The translations under genes and the position numbers were made by a program. A stretch of DNA of 64,000 bases from Purshia tridentata. Lineage: Eukaryota; Streptophyta; Magnoliopsida; Rosales; Rosaceae. The DNA lies in NCBI GenBank assembly GCA_003254885.1, contig QANT01005907.1, positions 1-64,000 of the forward strand, read 5' to 3'. Of this stretch, positions 1 to 12,788 are shown in pieces. The notes under the pieces were generated by a model that was not told where the DNA came from, made no database searches, and saw nothing but the letters and a program-made list of their open reading frames with translations. Each line of letters starts with the position of its first letter. Positions within the stretch are counted from its first letter, which is position 1.

Positions 1-699
1 TTATAACTTATATGAATATGATACCTTATATTTTACTATTTGAATATATATATATATATGTTTAAAGGTTATACTTTATAGTTTAATACATTATACAAAT
101 ATATTGTATATAATATGGGAGTTGTTTTTTTGTTTACTCTATAATAGAAAATTAAAAATTGAAATTTAAAGTTTTAAACAATTTTTTTGGTCACTTTTTA
201 ATTTAAAATCATATATAAATCATAAATATATTTATAAAATTATAATTATATATATATTTACGGTCCAATTTAGTTTGACTTAGTTTTATTATGTGTAAAA
301 TCAACACCTATACTTATAAAGAACAATTTGGTTCAGTTATTGTAACGGTATTTGACTAAAATAGTCAATACGGTTTTTCACAATTTTTTTAAAAGCGATT
401 TAGTTCAATTCTCCAATTTTACGCTAAAAATGCTCACTTCTGATGTTAATTTGGTAGTACTATTTTCTATGTAAGTTTTCAATATAAAAATAAAAAATAA
501 AACTCTCGTGTCTGGCCGGCCCGTCCAGTGTTAATGGTGTTATTTGAGGACACGTCATAGGAGAATCATTCTGTAGTACCGAGAATCTGTGAGACTGAGA
601 GTGACTAATAAACATTGAGGAAGCTCCAAAGAGTCCAGAAGACAAGCAAACTAACCTCTCAAACTCCCAAAGCGCGCGCTTTCATATCTCATCTTCTAA
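1..699. other. AT-rich 5' flank of the CCR4-like gene
   Basis: Very AT-rich DNA with short TA runs near 48-58, no recognisable gene. From about 480 the base composition becomes more balanced and CT/GA-rich, which fits the promoter and leader of the gene that starts at 700. The small reading frames here are not supported by any family resemblance. Confidence 0.5.
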
Positions 700-3600
700 A
701 TGCGCTGCGACGCTGTCTCTTGGCTCAGCGCCCGCCACGTGGCCGTCGCAACGACTACCACAGCTTCGACCACTCGCCCCTCTCTCTTCTTCCTCCGCAG
801 CAAGCCCACCGTCTCTTGCTCCACCGACGCTCCCAAAGACGACAACTCATCCTCGTCGTCCACGCGTTCCGACAGTCGTCCGTGGTACAACCCCCACAAG
901 CAGCGACATCACTTCTGTCAACCTCCAGATGTCGTACGCCATTGGATTCAAGCCGATCAACCGCTCGCTTCTCAAGGTCCATATATATACATCTATTTAT
1001 GTATATAAATATGTCTCTGCTTGTATTTATATGTATCTTATAGTTTCTATCATAACACATTTGTGATTTAACAACTAAAGTATGATTTTGATGATGGAAT
1101 ACTCTCTCTGTATATATATAATGTTGCAGATAGATTTACGGTTGCTTCTTATAACATTTTGGGGGATAGAAATGCTTTCGCGCATAGAGACTTGTACTGG
1201 AATGTGCCTTCTCTTTATCTGAAATGGGACCGTCGTAAGAGGGTCATATGTGAAGAACTCGTTGCATTCAACCCTGATATAATCTGTTTGCAAGTAAGCT
1301 TTAATTTGTTGTTAACTTATTATCATATCATTGGGCTGTTAATTAATTTCGTAATTTACTGAAAAATCTCTGAGATGGGGTTTGAACTTTGTGCTTTTAT
1401 TAGGAAGTAGACAAGTATTTTGAGCTCTCAGTCATTTTGGCCAAAGTGGGATATGTTGGATCCTATAAGGTAATTAATATTTCCATTTTATGTACCAATT
1501 GTGTCGATGAAACAGAAGATGGGGATTTTAAACTAAAGCAGTTGTTTGCAATGGCAGAGACGCACTGGAGATACCGTTGATGGTTGCGCTATTTTCTGGA
1601 AAGCTGATAAGTAAGCCAGTTGCTTGTGATAGTGTTTGCGATGTCACAACAAATTGAATAATCTTTCCACTTCATTATGTCAGTTTTCGGTTGTTAGAGG
1701 AAGAGAGCATTGAATTCAAGGGTTATGGACTTCGTGACAATGTTGCCCAACTCTCGGTTTTTGAGGTAAAACTTTGCAAATATCCGCCAACTTATGAAAC
1801 ATTATAAATTTCAAGTATAATCCCTCAATAATACTGTTTCTGATGCTTCTTTTTTGAGAATGTTTTCCTGACAACTAAATTGTACCTAATTTGTTCTATA
1901 CCGGTCACATTTCTTTGATTTGTTCTTAGTCTTTGTCAGTTACACTTCTTACATTACTTCCCTTCAGATTGAGTTTATTAACCCCTTTTCTTAAAGAGAT
2001 CTTCGTGAATTATTATTTTAACAGGGATGGTATCCATACTTTCCATATCTAATTTCATTCCATACAGGCAGATGCATAAAGCTGAATCAAGAAAATTAGT
2101 GATTGGTAACATCCACGTGCTTTATAACCCAAGCCGAGGGGAGGTTAAATTGGGTCAGGTAAGTTATTTTACATTGATGTGCATTTCCTTATGCATAATG
2201 ACTATAATTACCCTTCTTACTATAGTATAATGTAAGTACTGAATTTTGTGATATCTAATTCGAGTATATGGATGAATCTTAATTATTGGCATTTGCTTAC
2301 TTGTTGATGGGTTCTTTTGGTTGCTTTTCCTGGCTTCTTTTCCTCCCCAGTACTTAGTAGAAGTTTAGCCACTTGAACATATTACAAAATGTCAGTCTCC
2401 TTACATAGATGAAGAAGGTCTATATCATTCAAGACAACATGAAAAACAGAATTTCACCATGGGGTCATTTCTGTTTTAGGGGAAATACTATGAACTTCTT
2501 TTCTTTTTTATGTTTTGTGGCATTATGCTAATCTGCTTTGTAATTAAATTATTTTGTTTCTCAGATTCGTTTTCTCATATCAAGGGCACAGATCCTCTCA
2601 GAGAGATGGGGTAATGCCCCTATTGTCCTTTGTGGTGATTTCAATAGCACTCCTCAGGTGTGATATTCTAAATTCTAAAATTTATATAATACATCATCAT
2701 TTTTCTGCTTTCTTATTACAGTAATAACATTAATTACTTTTTTGCTTATTGACAGAGTGCATTATACAAGTTCTTGTCAAAATCTGAGGTGAATTGCTTT
2801 TATGATTGTGCACCACTTGAATAGAAGTTTGTTTACATAGTCCAGTCTTTACAGTACTGATACTGATGTATGTCATATCAAGAATCAGAATACATAAATT
2901 ACATCCAAGATACTTTTTGAAATCTGATATGGTTCTTATTTACAGCTGAATATCATGTTATATGACAGAAGAGAGTTATCTGGGCAGAGAAGCTGCCATC
3001 CTGCTCAAGTTTTAGGTGTCAAACAAGAAATTACCCATCCATTTATCTCAATAGATGGGTATTTCTCATATCTGTGCTAATCACAGAAGTGCCTTTTCTC
3101 TTTTGTTTTATAAGTTCATATGCTTGAATGTTCTTCATTTCAGATTGTTGAAACATTGCTGGACAGATGAAGAGGTTAGGGTGGCAACTGGAAATGCTGA
3201 GAGCCATTTAGTTGTGCATCCCCTGAAGCTTAACAGTTCTTATGCCACAGTGCGGGTATAAAATTTTGCTCCTTTACCACTTGGTTGCTCTATATTCCAG
3301 TTTTCCTCTTTTATTTTACTTTTTTAGTTTTGTGGTGATATGATGGAATATTCAGGTTCCTGTCGTACGTATTGAGTTGATTTGGGGTGTTATTCTAAGT
3401 ACAACAGTCCATATTTTCAGGGTTCTACAAGAACACGAGGGTCCAATGGTGAACCTTTGGTGACTTCCTACCACTCAAAGTTTCTTGGAACTGTTGACTA
3501 CTTATGGTGAATGTTTTTTTCTCAAAATGCCATAACTTTAACAATTCAAATGTTGGCGGGGGTGGTTATGATGACGACAACGATGAAACATATGAAATGC

Positions 3601-3945
3601 TTGTGTTCTATATAGGTACTCTGATGGTCTTGTGCCCACAGGAGTTATGGATACCGTTCCAATTGACATTCTTCAAAGGATTGGGAGCCTTCCTTGCAAG
3701 GTAGGAAAACTTGGGACTCTGCTACTTCATGGCTTTCAAGCTAAAACTTTATGAACCTTTTCAGTGATCAAAGTGACGTATAATTTTCTAGAATTGATGA
3801 AAAAATGTGTGTTACTTTCCAATCTAATTCTGTCTCCCATACTTGTTCACAGAAAGTGGGCAGCGATCACTTGGCCTTGGTCTCTGAGTTTGCGTTCAGA
3901 CAAGGCACAAATGAAGGCAACAACGCAACTGCCCCAACCATCTGA
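700..3945 (+). CDS. Carbon catabolite repressor protein 4 homolog 3-like (EEP-fold poly(A) nuclease)
   Basis: Predicted Mg-dependent 3'-5' exonuclease of the endonuclease/exonuclease/phosphatase fold, the family that shortens mRNA poly(A) tails. Thirteen exons join in phase: 700-976, 1130-1293, 1404-1469, 1558-1610, 1684-1765, 2072-2158, 2565-2657, 2756-2788, 2946-3058, 3144-3255, 3421-3506, 3616-3700, 3853-3945, giving 447 residues, about the length I recall for Arabidopsis CCR4 homolog 3. Visible motifs: SYNILG after residue 90, the catalytic-Glu motif CLQEVD, the metal-site motif CGDFNSTP, DYLWYSDG and the C-terminal SDHLALVSEF. Residues 1-60 are Ser/Thr-rich and low in acid and could be an organellar targeting region. 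No leucine-rich repeats precede the nuclease, as in other short plant CCR4 homologs. The start at 700 is the first ATG that reads into the conserved part. CCR4 homolog 5 is the main alternative name. Confidence 0.93.
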
Positions 3946-5190
3946 TCTGAACAACACTGTCCAAGCATAAGCATCGCCAGTTGTTATAAAATCATTCGGA
4001 GCCATTAATCTCCGTGGATCGGTTCTGTTCCAGCCTGAATCGTCAGATCTTATATTGAATAAATTGAAAAGCCTTTCATAGCTTGCATAGTAAATAGAAG
4101 GGAATATAAAGCTGGATTGTTTAACTTTACCCACTTCAATGTGTCATAGGTTTGCCTGTTGTAACGTTCTTAAAAAATGAATTACAACTCCATTGGAAAT
4201 GTGAAATTTTTATCTCCAATACCAATTTGTTGTTATAATTGATTAAAATTTGAAAATTATATGAACTTAGCTTGTATTAAATTATTGTGGAATGTATTTG
4301 ATAATGGAAATTAATATTATTTTTAAAGTTAAAAAATAAATTAATGTTATGAGAGATAATGCTAAACTATATGAGATCTCTCTAACATGATAGAGCGCCA
4401 AAGAGAGGGATTACAGAAACGTGCAAGACTAACATGGTCAAGAGCAAATAAATACATGAAGAAAATTGGAACATTCTCATTCAAAATCTATTGACAATCG
4501 ATACAGATGTCTAACTCCTTATAAACCACCAAGTTATGAAATAGTTTTTCATGTGAAGGAGGAAGCCAAACATTTTTTAGATTTTTTTATTCCATTAATT
4601 TGTTCTTGCGAGGGCAAAATTAAATCAAAAAGTTTATGAAAAATAAGGTGGGTACACTGAGTAATTGTGTGGGTAAGAATAGACTCCTTGGTCGAAATCT
4701 TCATGCAACGCGGTGCGTTGGGCCTCAACCATCGCACAATCGAGTGGCGCCATTTCATTGGACCGCCGTCCACTTTCTAGTATGCCCCAAAGACTCTCAG
4801 TGAATTGGGCGTCCAGTATCTTGAAACCACGTGGGCAACATGCCCTTATTTTCATTCCCTTACGTGTACTCCTAAGCCACAAGAACAGACCAGAAGGCGA
4901 CACACACATGAGGCCGACCAATCGCCATCCGCCACGTCGACCCCAGACTTGCCCTCCTTGTACGGCAAAGACTCGCGGCTTCTTATTGCCTCTTGATGCC
5001 TGTCAATTTGAGTGTACTCAAATATCGGGAGCCCCAAAATTTTCTCGCAAATTCCCTCGCTCATTTCTCGCCGTTCCCAATTCTCTCTCAGATTTTATTT
5101 CGATTACAGTTTCTATTTTCGAATTTCAGAAAATTTTCTTATTCTGCCATAGAAAATCTGATCCGAAATCAAATTTTTTACTGTTATGAA
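3946..5190. other. Intergenic: CCR4-like 3' end and lipase promoter/leader
   Basis: The first 600 bases are AT-rich and suit the 3' UTR and spacer. From about 4640 the DNA is GC-richer and carries promoter-like words (see the G-box entry), then a pyrimidine-rich stretch from about 5050 that looks like the 5' leader of the lipase gene. Minus-strand frames of 70-95 codons here match nothing I know. Confidence 0.5.
4828..4833. promoter_or_regulatory. Perfect G-box (CACGTG) in the lipase upstream region
   Basis: CACGTG lies 358 bp upstream of the lipase start, close to a CCAAT word (about 4917) and a CCACGTCG word (about 4933). G-boxes bind bZIP and bHLH factors in plants. Position and clustering support a promoter role, but this is a short motif and is only suggestive. 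Confidence 0.4.
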
Positions 5191-8100
5191 ATGATGCAGC
5201 GATTCGTCGACAACGTAATCGCTGTCACCAAAGAGTGAGTCCCCTTTTACATATTTTATTGGAATTGGTTAAATTCCTTTGTACATGTATATAAATTTGA
5301 TATATTTTTTTTCATTTGAAAAAAAATTTGTTCGAAATGTGGTTTACGTTGTTTATGGGTATAAATCTAGTGCTTTGGGTGGTTAAATCATAGGACGTAT
5401 GTGTTTTTGGTGGTGCAGGTCAGTGAAGACGCTTACGTATGAGTCGCTGAACAATATTGTGAGATTGATTAATGGCATTTCAGCTCTTCTATTGACATTT
5501 TTACCAGGGAAGGCCACCATCCTTGAAGGTATACATGGCTGGGAGCTCAGGCCCACCTTCCGTGGACCTCGATTTCCGCGCTGGATGGAAAAGTAAGTTC
5601 TGGGTTTTGACCCCAACAAAATTTGCAAGCTAAAGTCAGTTTTTATTCTATTAATTGGCAATCCATTTTTGTTTGAGAATTGGGAATTTATAATTTTGTC
5701 ATTTAATTTGATATAACATATTACAATATACTAGTTGCTGACATGCAATGCCCATTTTTGCTTGATGTTTGTAGTGGGGTGTCCTCTTTCAATCAACTCA
5801 TACATGAGCTTTCTGTGGATTCTGATTCCGATGTTTCGAGTTTAGATTACTCGTATGGGGAAGAAGATAGTGATGCAGACATATGTCCTGCATCACCATC
5901 ATCTCAAAGTTCAAGAGTCTCTAGGGCTGGTAGTTTCAGTAGGCAGGATAGGCGCTGGACCGGGTGGATGTGGATTCGATATATATTTTTGTGGGCTATG
6001 TTTCCTGCAAGGTTTCTGCTTGGGATTCCACTTCGCCTTTGCTATTTGTCTTATAATAGGGGGTCAAAAGCCTCTTCTGCACCAGCAAGCAATCAGGCTT
6101 CGCAAAGGCCATTAAATAAAGTGCAGATCCTCAAGGATCAGATTGTTCACCGCACTACCGATAGGAGACGCGGAGTCATTGAGGTTTCTGCATAGAATAC
6201 TTGTTAAATCATTTTTGTAACTTACTTGCATGGCATTTTCTCATCTCTTCTTTTCTTGATATATTTACACAGGATCTTCATCTAGCGATTGAGATATTCA
6301 TAGAAGCCATATTTGATGTTGTTCACAAGGCAGCACATTTTCTTCTTTCCCCATCAGAAGCTTTTAGAGCACTATTTGGATTATATTCCTTGCACAGAAG
6401 GGATGGTCAAAATGGTCATGGTAGTGTTTCGGAAGCTTCTGTTCCCACAGCTACACTTGGAGAGAATGATCCAGCTCCTACAGAAAGGAATGCTTCGTTT
6501 CAGCAGTCGTTAAATACTGATGCTCGGACATGTCAGGATGTCATAACAGAGCTTGGGTAAGGCTATGCTAATGCTTACTTGATAACAGGACCTTCTTTTT
6601 TTTTCGTCCTTGAATGTTGCATATGCGCTGCAAATTGCTTACTTTTCTGCGTGTCTTAGGTACCCATATGAAGCTATTCATGTGATCACTAGTGATGGAT
6701 ATGTTCTTCTCTTGGAAAGACTCCCAAGGTATAATGGGGTTATTTGTTTATTTTCTTCGTTAAGTAATAGCTTTTGTTGTAAGTGTATGGTCTCTAATGT
6801 CTGTAGTGTGACGCTGCAGACGTGATTCACGGAAAGCTGTTTATCTACAACATGGAATTATGGATTCATCTATGGGGTAAGTTATTTCTTCCTAATTTTC
6901 TTTCTTCCTAGTGACCTAGGTAGGTGGTGATGATGGTAAGTTTGTCACAAAAGGTATTTCTAGTGCTTCCTAGTTTTCTATAAACCTGGAAAGGTCAGGT
7001 TGTTTGACCATCTGTCCATTGACCGATAGTGTTTATTATCTATTTATGAGAAGCTGAAAATCCATTTGGTCTGGCTGTACGGCATACCATGGATTTAGGT
7101 TTAGCCATGGTTTGATACACTTGAGTTGGACTTGCCCCCCAGAAAATTGGAAGAAAAAGAATATGCATGTAGGAGGCAAAGACTTGAACTACTGAAGTTC
7201 AACGTGTTTGTGATATTCCACAAAACTCTTAATCGCATATTTTCATTTGTATTTTATTTTGGTTTTATGTTACTTGGTTTACAGTGGGTATTTGTTTGCA
7301 AATTTTACTCTTGCTTATTTAGCTCTAGAGAGTTTGCACATGTCTCTATATCTAACCCGAGAATATGGAAATGTTGTGTTTATATATACTAACTATAGAT
7401 TTTGTTTTTTCTGGGCTAGATGACATATGAAATATAAATGATTTCTAACGGGTTATTTGCTTGTCCAGTTGGGTCTCCAATGGGGTTGTTGGTTCACCGG
7501 CATTTGCAGCCTTTGATCAAGGTTTGCCATGTTTAATTTGGAAGTATATGCAGCCTGAAGTACAGACCACTGTATTGGTTTACAAATATGCTAAAGCTTC
7601 TTAATTTTGCAGGATATGATGTTTTTCTCGGGAACTTTCGTGGCTTGATTTCTAGGGAACACGTTAACAAAAACATTTCCTCACGACAGTAAGTTGGCAT
7701 ATGAGATTTAAATGTTATTTTGTGTGTGACATTTCTATGCTTTTGAGTCACTCCCGACTTAAATTGTCTGTGGGGATGGAATGAGACCGCAATATCTGCA
7801 GACTAGCACTTTCCATCTAGTACAGTAGTATGAATTAAGTTACTGAATGTAAAAACCAATGCAGGTATTGGCAGTACTCCATCAATGAGCATGGGACTCA
7901 GGATATTCCTGCAATGATAGAGAAGATTCACCAAGTTAAAACTACTGAATTGAAGCTCAGTCAATGGGACTCAGGATATTCCTGCAATGATATCGAGGAA
8001 GAAACCAATGGCGATCAACCTTACAAGCTTTGTGCAATTTGCCATAGCTTGGGAGGAGCAGCTATACTGATGTATGTTGTAACACAGAGGATTGAGGAGA

Positions 8101-8825
8101 AACCCCACAGACTCTCAAGATTGGTTTTATTGTCACCTGCTGGCTTCCATGATGATTCCACCCTAATGTTTACAGTTGTTGAGTACGTCTTTCTTCTATT
8201 GGCTCCTCTTCTGGCACCCATTGTGCCTGGCCTCTATATACCAACCAGATTCTTTCGAATGCTTCTAAATAAGTTGGCACGAGACTTCCATAACTACCCT
8301 GCTGTTGGAGGACTGGTTCAGACCCTTATGAGTTATGTTGTTGGTGGGGATAGCTCAAACTGGGTTGGCGTGTTAGGGATACCACATTATAACATGAACG
8401 ACATGCCGGGGGTATCATTGCTTGTGGCTCTCCATCTTGCACAAATGAAGCGGGCCGGAAAATTTAGAATGTTTGATTATGGGAGTGCATCTGCTAATAT
8501 GGACGTGTATGGATCTCGAGAACCGTTGGACTTGGGTGAGTACTATGGGCTTATTGATGTTCCCGTTGATCTGGTTGCTGGACGAAAGGACAAGGTAATT
8601 CGGCCATCAATGGTGAAAAAGCATTATAAGTTGATGAAGGATTCGGGTGTAGATGTATCATACAATGAGTTTGAGTACGCCCATTTGGACTTCACATTTT
8701 CCCACCGTGAAGAACTCTTGGCATATGTCATGTCACGCTTGCTGCTTGTGGAGCCGACTCCAAAACAGCAATCTCCAAAGGCTTTACGGTTGAAGAAAAA
8801 AGGAAGGTCAATAGTTAATGATTAA
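5191..8825 (+). CDS. Large alpha/beta-hydrolase (acid-lipase-type, plant-specific long form)
   Basis: Predicted serine lipase/esterase, like the roughly 700-residue Arabidopsis lipases At1g73920/At1g18460 (recalled). Nine exons join in phase: 5191-5234, 5419-5592, 5775-6183, 6273-6556, 6660-6728, 6820-6876, 7469-7521, 7613-7688, 7865-8825, giving 708 residues. The N-terminal third carries a Ser/Asp-rich acidic stretch and a hydrophobic segment (WIRYIFLWAMFPARFLLG, about residues 140-160) that could anchor it in a membrane. The hydrolase half starts at ELGYPYEAIHVITSDGY, with the oxyanion motif LQHGIMDSS, nucleophile elbow CHSLGGAA (Ser replacing the usual GxSxG first Gly with Cys), acid in VAGRKDKV and catalytic His in EYAHLDF. 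The start is MMQRF, with a second Met one codon on. A direct repeat in the last exon adds about nine unusual residues before the nucleophile (separate entry). Confidence 0.93.
7891..7992 (+). repeat. 29-bp perfect direct repeat inside lipase exon 9
   Basis: The same 29 bases occur at 7891-7919 and 7964-7992, 73 bp apart. Because 73 is not a multiple of three the copies are read in different frames: the first gives GTQDIPAMI, which fits the family, the second gives WDSGYSCNDI, which does not. The frame afterwards returns to conserved lipase sequence, so the net insertion keeps the gene open. Confidence 0.9.
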
Positions 8826-9532
8826 GTCTGAGAAAACGCATGCATTTCCGCTTTTTGCTTCAGGATTTGGCATGTGCTGTATATCTTTTTGGTGCAGATT
8901 ACTGTTGTAAAGATTGAATATGTCCATACGTCTTTACTCCAGTGCAATCAGTGATAACAGTTGCTGCCTCGGTTTTCTTCACCATCATTTTTTTCGTTGG
9001 AAGTGAACTGGCTGCCTGTATTCAGCTCTTAACATAAACCCATATCTGTATAGTTTGTAATAGAGCCGTTGGATCGATGAACATGTCTGATTGTCTCTGT
9101 CCTGTAACCTTAATACTGCATAGTTTGTCTTCTGAATTGTACATTTATCATTTCAAGATATTGTAAAGTGCTGATCTTCTTATGATGAGAATACCTAGTT
9201 CTTATTGTTTGGGTCTGATTTCTTGAGACGTATTTATCAATGCGATAGATGCTGGTCAGAGTTCATTATTACTCGAAGACTGAATTGTGGGTAGTAGGAA
9301 CATAACTGAAGTCTAAGGTAGATGAAGCCAGAAATGCAATATCAAAAATACATAAGCTGACAGATCTGTCCGCAGTACGTGTCTTATCTTATTACATACA
9401 TTAAGTTCAAACAACCAGAAACTACTGAGTTCCCCGACTTATAGTTGGTCAATCTTTTCATCTTGCTTTGTATTTCAAAACCTGAAAGCTCATATGATTT
9501 TGAGGATTCTTGACCTGCTCCCAGTTCTTGTA
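8826..9532. other. Convergent 3' region between lipase and MED25-like gene
   Basis: Holds the 3' UTRs of the plus-strand lipase and the minus-strand MED25-like gene, which end 707 bp apart tail to tail. No further gene or RNA is visible. Confidence 0.6.
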
Positions 9533-10502
9533 TCAGTTGCGGTATATTGCATATTGCTGTTGCTCCTGCCTTGTTGCTTCACTCTGCCGTTCCAAATGCA
9601 GATCAGATGATTCACCGTTAAATAGAGGAAGGTCTTGGCACTAATGATTGAACGTTAGTTTAATTAGTTGATATACATATTGTTTTGGTACTGAATGGGA
9701 TTATAGTAATGCATAAACTCACCGAAAAAGGGGTCCCAATGAAGCGGTTGTGGTCGGCTGGAGTAACGATCCTTGATTGAGAAGGCAGACTGATTCTCAC
9801 ACACTGAAATCCATAAGAGGGGTCATGCTCAATACTATTAGAATAATGTATTTGGTGTTCATTTGTGCATATGAATAATGTACTTCAATATGTATGTATG
9901 TGATTAATCTATTGTCTATTTTGCCAAACTTGGAGTCTTATTCAGCATAAACTTCAGATGAGCTCAAAGAGTAGAATGATTTTTAAAATCCAACACGTAT
10001 CCTAATTAAGAGAACTGGATTTGATTGCAGATGTCTCACCAGCTCTCTCTTTTTCAGTATGTCATATATTTTGTGAGAGTTCGTAGTCTCAAATATCACC
10101 ACGTCTGCGTGTCCTTGGTATGGCCTGGTACTCGAGCAGAGAAAGTCATATTAATAGATGGCGTAAGAATAACTGAAAGAGAAGTAATTTATTTGGAATA
10201 TGAAGTGAATGAGTATGTAGTTTCTGTTGTTACACTTACAATCTGTTGAACGCAGACTGTGGTAAAACATTACCCATCTCCAATGAAGGTGGCTAATCAG
10301 CCGTAAGCCTGAAAGAGAGAAAATAGCTCTCTCTGAGACATACATCAAATTTCATACTTGGAAGAATTTTAAGAAGCCTATGTAGCAGCATACTGTCACT
10401 GTGCATTGGAGTACTCAATGAGTAATTGAATATCTCTGAGGCAAGTGTTAGATTAGGAAAATCGAGCTTATGAGTGTCAGTCTGTGTGTGCAAACACGAG
10501 AT

Positions 10503-10505
<3 letters not shown>

Positions 10506-10542
<37 letters not shown>
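10506..10542. repeat. (GA)n microsatellite
   Basis: About 18 uninterrupted GA units, inside an intron of the MED25-like gene. Confidence 0.97.
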
Positions 10543-10544
<2 letters not shown>

Positions 10545-12086
10545 TTAAAATTACCTCTCTGGTGCTGATGCCTTCTTGTAGGCCTATTACAATGCATACC
10601 ATTACAGAGGAACAAATATATTTTATGAAGCATACACATAATACTAAACTCACAGTTCCGTCCAATCATGTAAATAAGGTAATAAACATAATTCATGTGA
10701 CAAGTACAGTAATGTTCTGTCCTGAGATTACATTACCCTTCCCGTTGAACTTGTGGAAAGATACATACCTTGGCTCTACTAACTAGAAGAGCTTGTTCTT
10801 GATACTTGGCAGATATGGTTCCCTGGGAAAGTAAATCAATAAGCCTGATCATATTCACTTACTTCATGTACTTAGCAGATTAAAATTATTATGAGGTTTC
10901 TTTTTGGGTGCAAAATGATTGGATTTACCTCCCATGCTAGTAAATGCAGATCATGTTCGTATTCCTGTTTGGGAATGGGCCTAATGGCAGCAGGCATCAA
11001 TCCACCATATATTGGGGGAGGCATTGTTGCTACTAGAGCTGATGGTCCTGCACCAAATTGTTCACCGAACTGACCAAACGCACCAAATAAATGTGGTCTG
11101 CAGCCTCCTCTTCCTTCTTGTTTCATACGTGCTTCTGAATAATTTCTTTGGCTCGCTCTGGGTTGCGGAGGACCAAGGTCTATGTGTCCTTGAGTGCTTG
11201 AAAAGGGCGGCAGAATACTCTGGTTACCAGTTGCACCAGTAGTAGTTACAGAATTGAATGGACCGACAATTGTAGTTTTTCCTTTTCCTGGGTTCCCGAG
11301 GAATCTGTTTGATCTATCTGCTCCAGCCATGGTATGATGAGGCCTTTTCATTCCCGGACGTGGGGTAGCAGAGTGTGCAGGCATGTTCGAAGCTGAGGAG
11401 GCAAACACAGGCCTTGTAATTTCCATTGTTGGAAACACTGGACGCATGAAATTCTTGGAACTTCCAGAGACTTTGGGAGGAGTAGCAGGAGGAACCATAC
11501 TTCTTCTAGCGAGTTTGCTACCTTGCAGACTCGCCATCAATTCTTGGTATTCTTGATCTAATATTGGTGTCAACTGGGGCACAAGGGGAATTTGCCTCCC
11601 AATAGGCATTGTCGAACTTTCTCCAGTTCCTAACAACCTCGTGTCGGCTGCCAAGAGCCTGGCCAACATGTCCTGGCTAGTAAAAGCAGGCGGAGCTGTT
11701 CTTGAAGAACTTGCAACATTTTTCATAGCAGCAGGCTGTGAAACATGTGGACGAGCAGGCTGTAAATCCACAGAAGATAAGCCTTAATTGGGTTTCTAAA
11801 CGAAATTCTGACTATGATTCAATTTGTATGCTGACAGAGAATCCGAGTAGAGTCGGGAATGGCGAAATTCTTTTACAGTTTTACCATTGTTTCTGTTTTG
11901 GCGGGAACGTTCTCTGCATGATGATCTTGCTGCTCTGGTTCTTGTATATCAAGTAGTTCCCGTAGCCACGAAATGTCCTCTTCTGAAAAAGGAAATTAAG
12001 TAAAAGCACATCTGAAACCCAAAGAAGGGCAAAATAGAAAACAAACAAGTATCAGATAGAACTGGTGCCTTAATGCACAAGCAAAC

Positions 12087-12788
12087 CTGAAAGATCAAGT
12101 TCAAAGACTGATTCTGGGGGAAGTGAAGTGGTTGTGTTTGTGTTTGTCTCTGAAACAGGATGTGACATTGCATTAATTTCAGACTGACTGAGGGCAGCAA
12201 GAGCCTCTGGGAACTTCGGAAATGAGGATTCTTAACATCACTGAAGGAATTAGGTGTACCATCAAAATCATTGTTTCCCTGCAATTCGGAGTCATCACGT
12301 TAGAAGCTTTCCCAGTTCTGAAATAACAAAGGAAGATGTTCTACTGGTAAGCTAACAAACTTTATAATTGTATGAGAACAAGAGATTCTTAGTTCTAATG
12401 CTTATAATTTCAAAATCCCAGTACAAGTTTTTCAGCTCTAGTGGTGCAGAGAAACCCATATGTGAAGAAGAGTTTTAGTATATATAATAATTCTTGACCC
12501 ACATCATAAAAAAAACCTTAAGTACTCTCTAAATAAAAATAATTAGATTATACATATATAGTCAAACAATTAGTTTATAATTTAATGCTAGTGTTATTTT
12601 ATGATTTTATATAGTTAGCGGACAATATTGCATGTATGCATATATATTGATCATGAATTCATGATTTTACAGACTGATTGAGGGCAGCACCAGCATTTGA
12701 AAACTTGTTTGATAATAGAACTAGAAAACGATCGAGGATTCCTAACATTACTGAAGGAATATTTGGTGTTCCTTCAGCATTTATTTCC
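12087..12788 (-). repeat. Tandemly duplicated MED25-like exon (two diverged copies)
   Basis: On the minus strand the exon at 12087-12278 and a block at about 12671-12788 share the same order of words (GGAAA..., ACACC.AAT.TTCCTTCAGT.ATGTTA.GAATCCTC..., GCTGCCCTCA.TCAGTCTG). Both follow an AG acceptor. The upstream copy would hit a stop at once in the phase delivered by the preceding exon, but an alternative frame keeps the RFLVLLSNKF strand that the downstream copy has lost. An exon duplication followed by complementary decay explains this best. Confidence 0.7.

Noticed and set aside
4549-4921. Long minus-strand frames upstream of the lipase
   Set aside because: No family resemblance, and the region has promoter-like words; open by chance in GC-richer DNA.
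10872-11771. 299-codon minus-strand frame as an independent gene
   Set aside because: It is the large linker exon (10929-11759) of the MED25-like gene; splice sites and flanking exons in phase show this.
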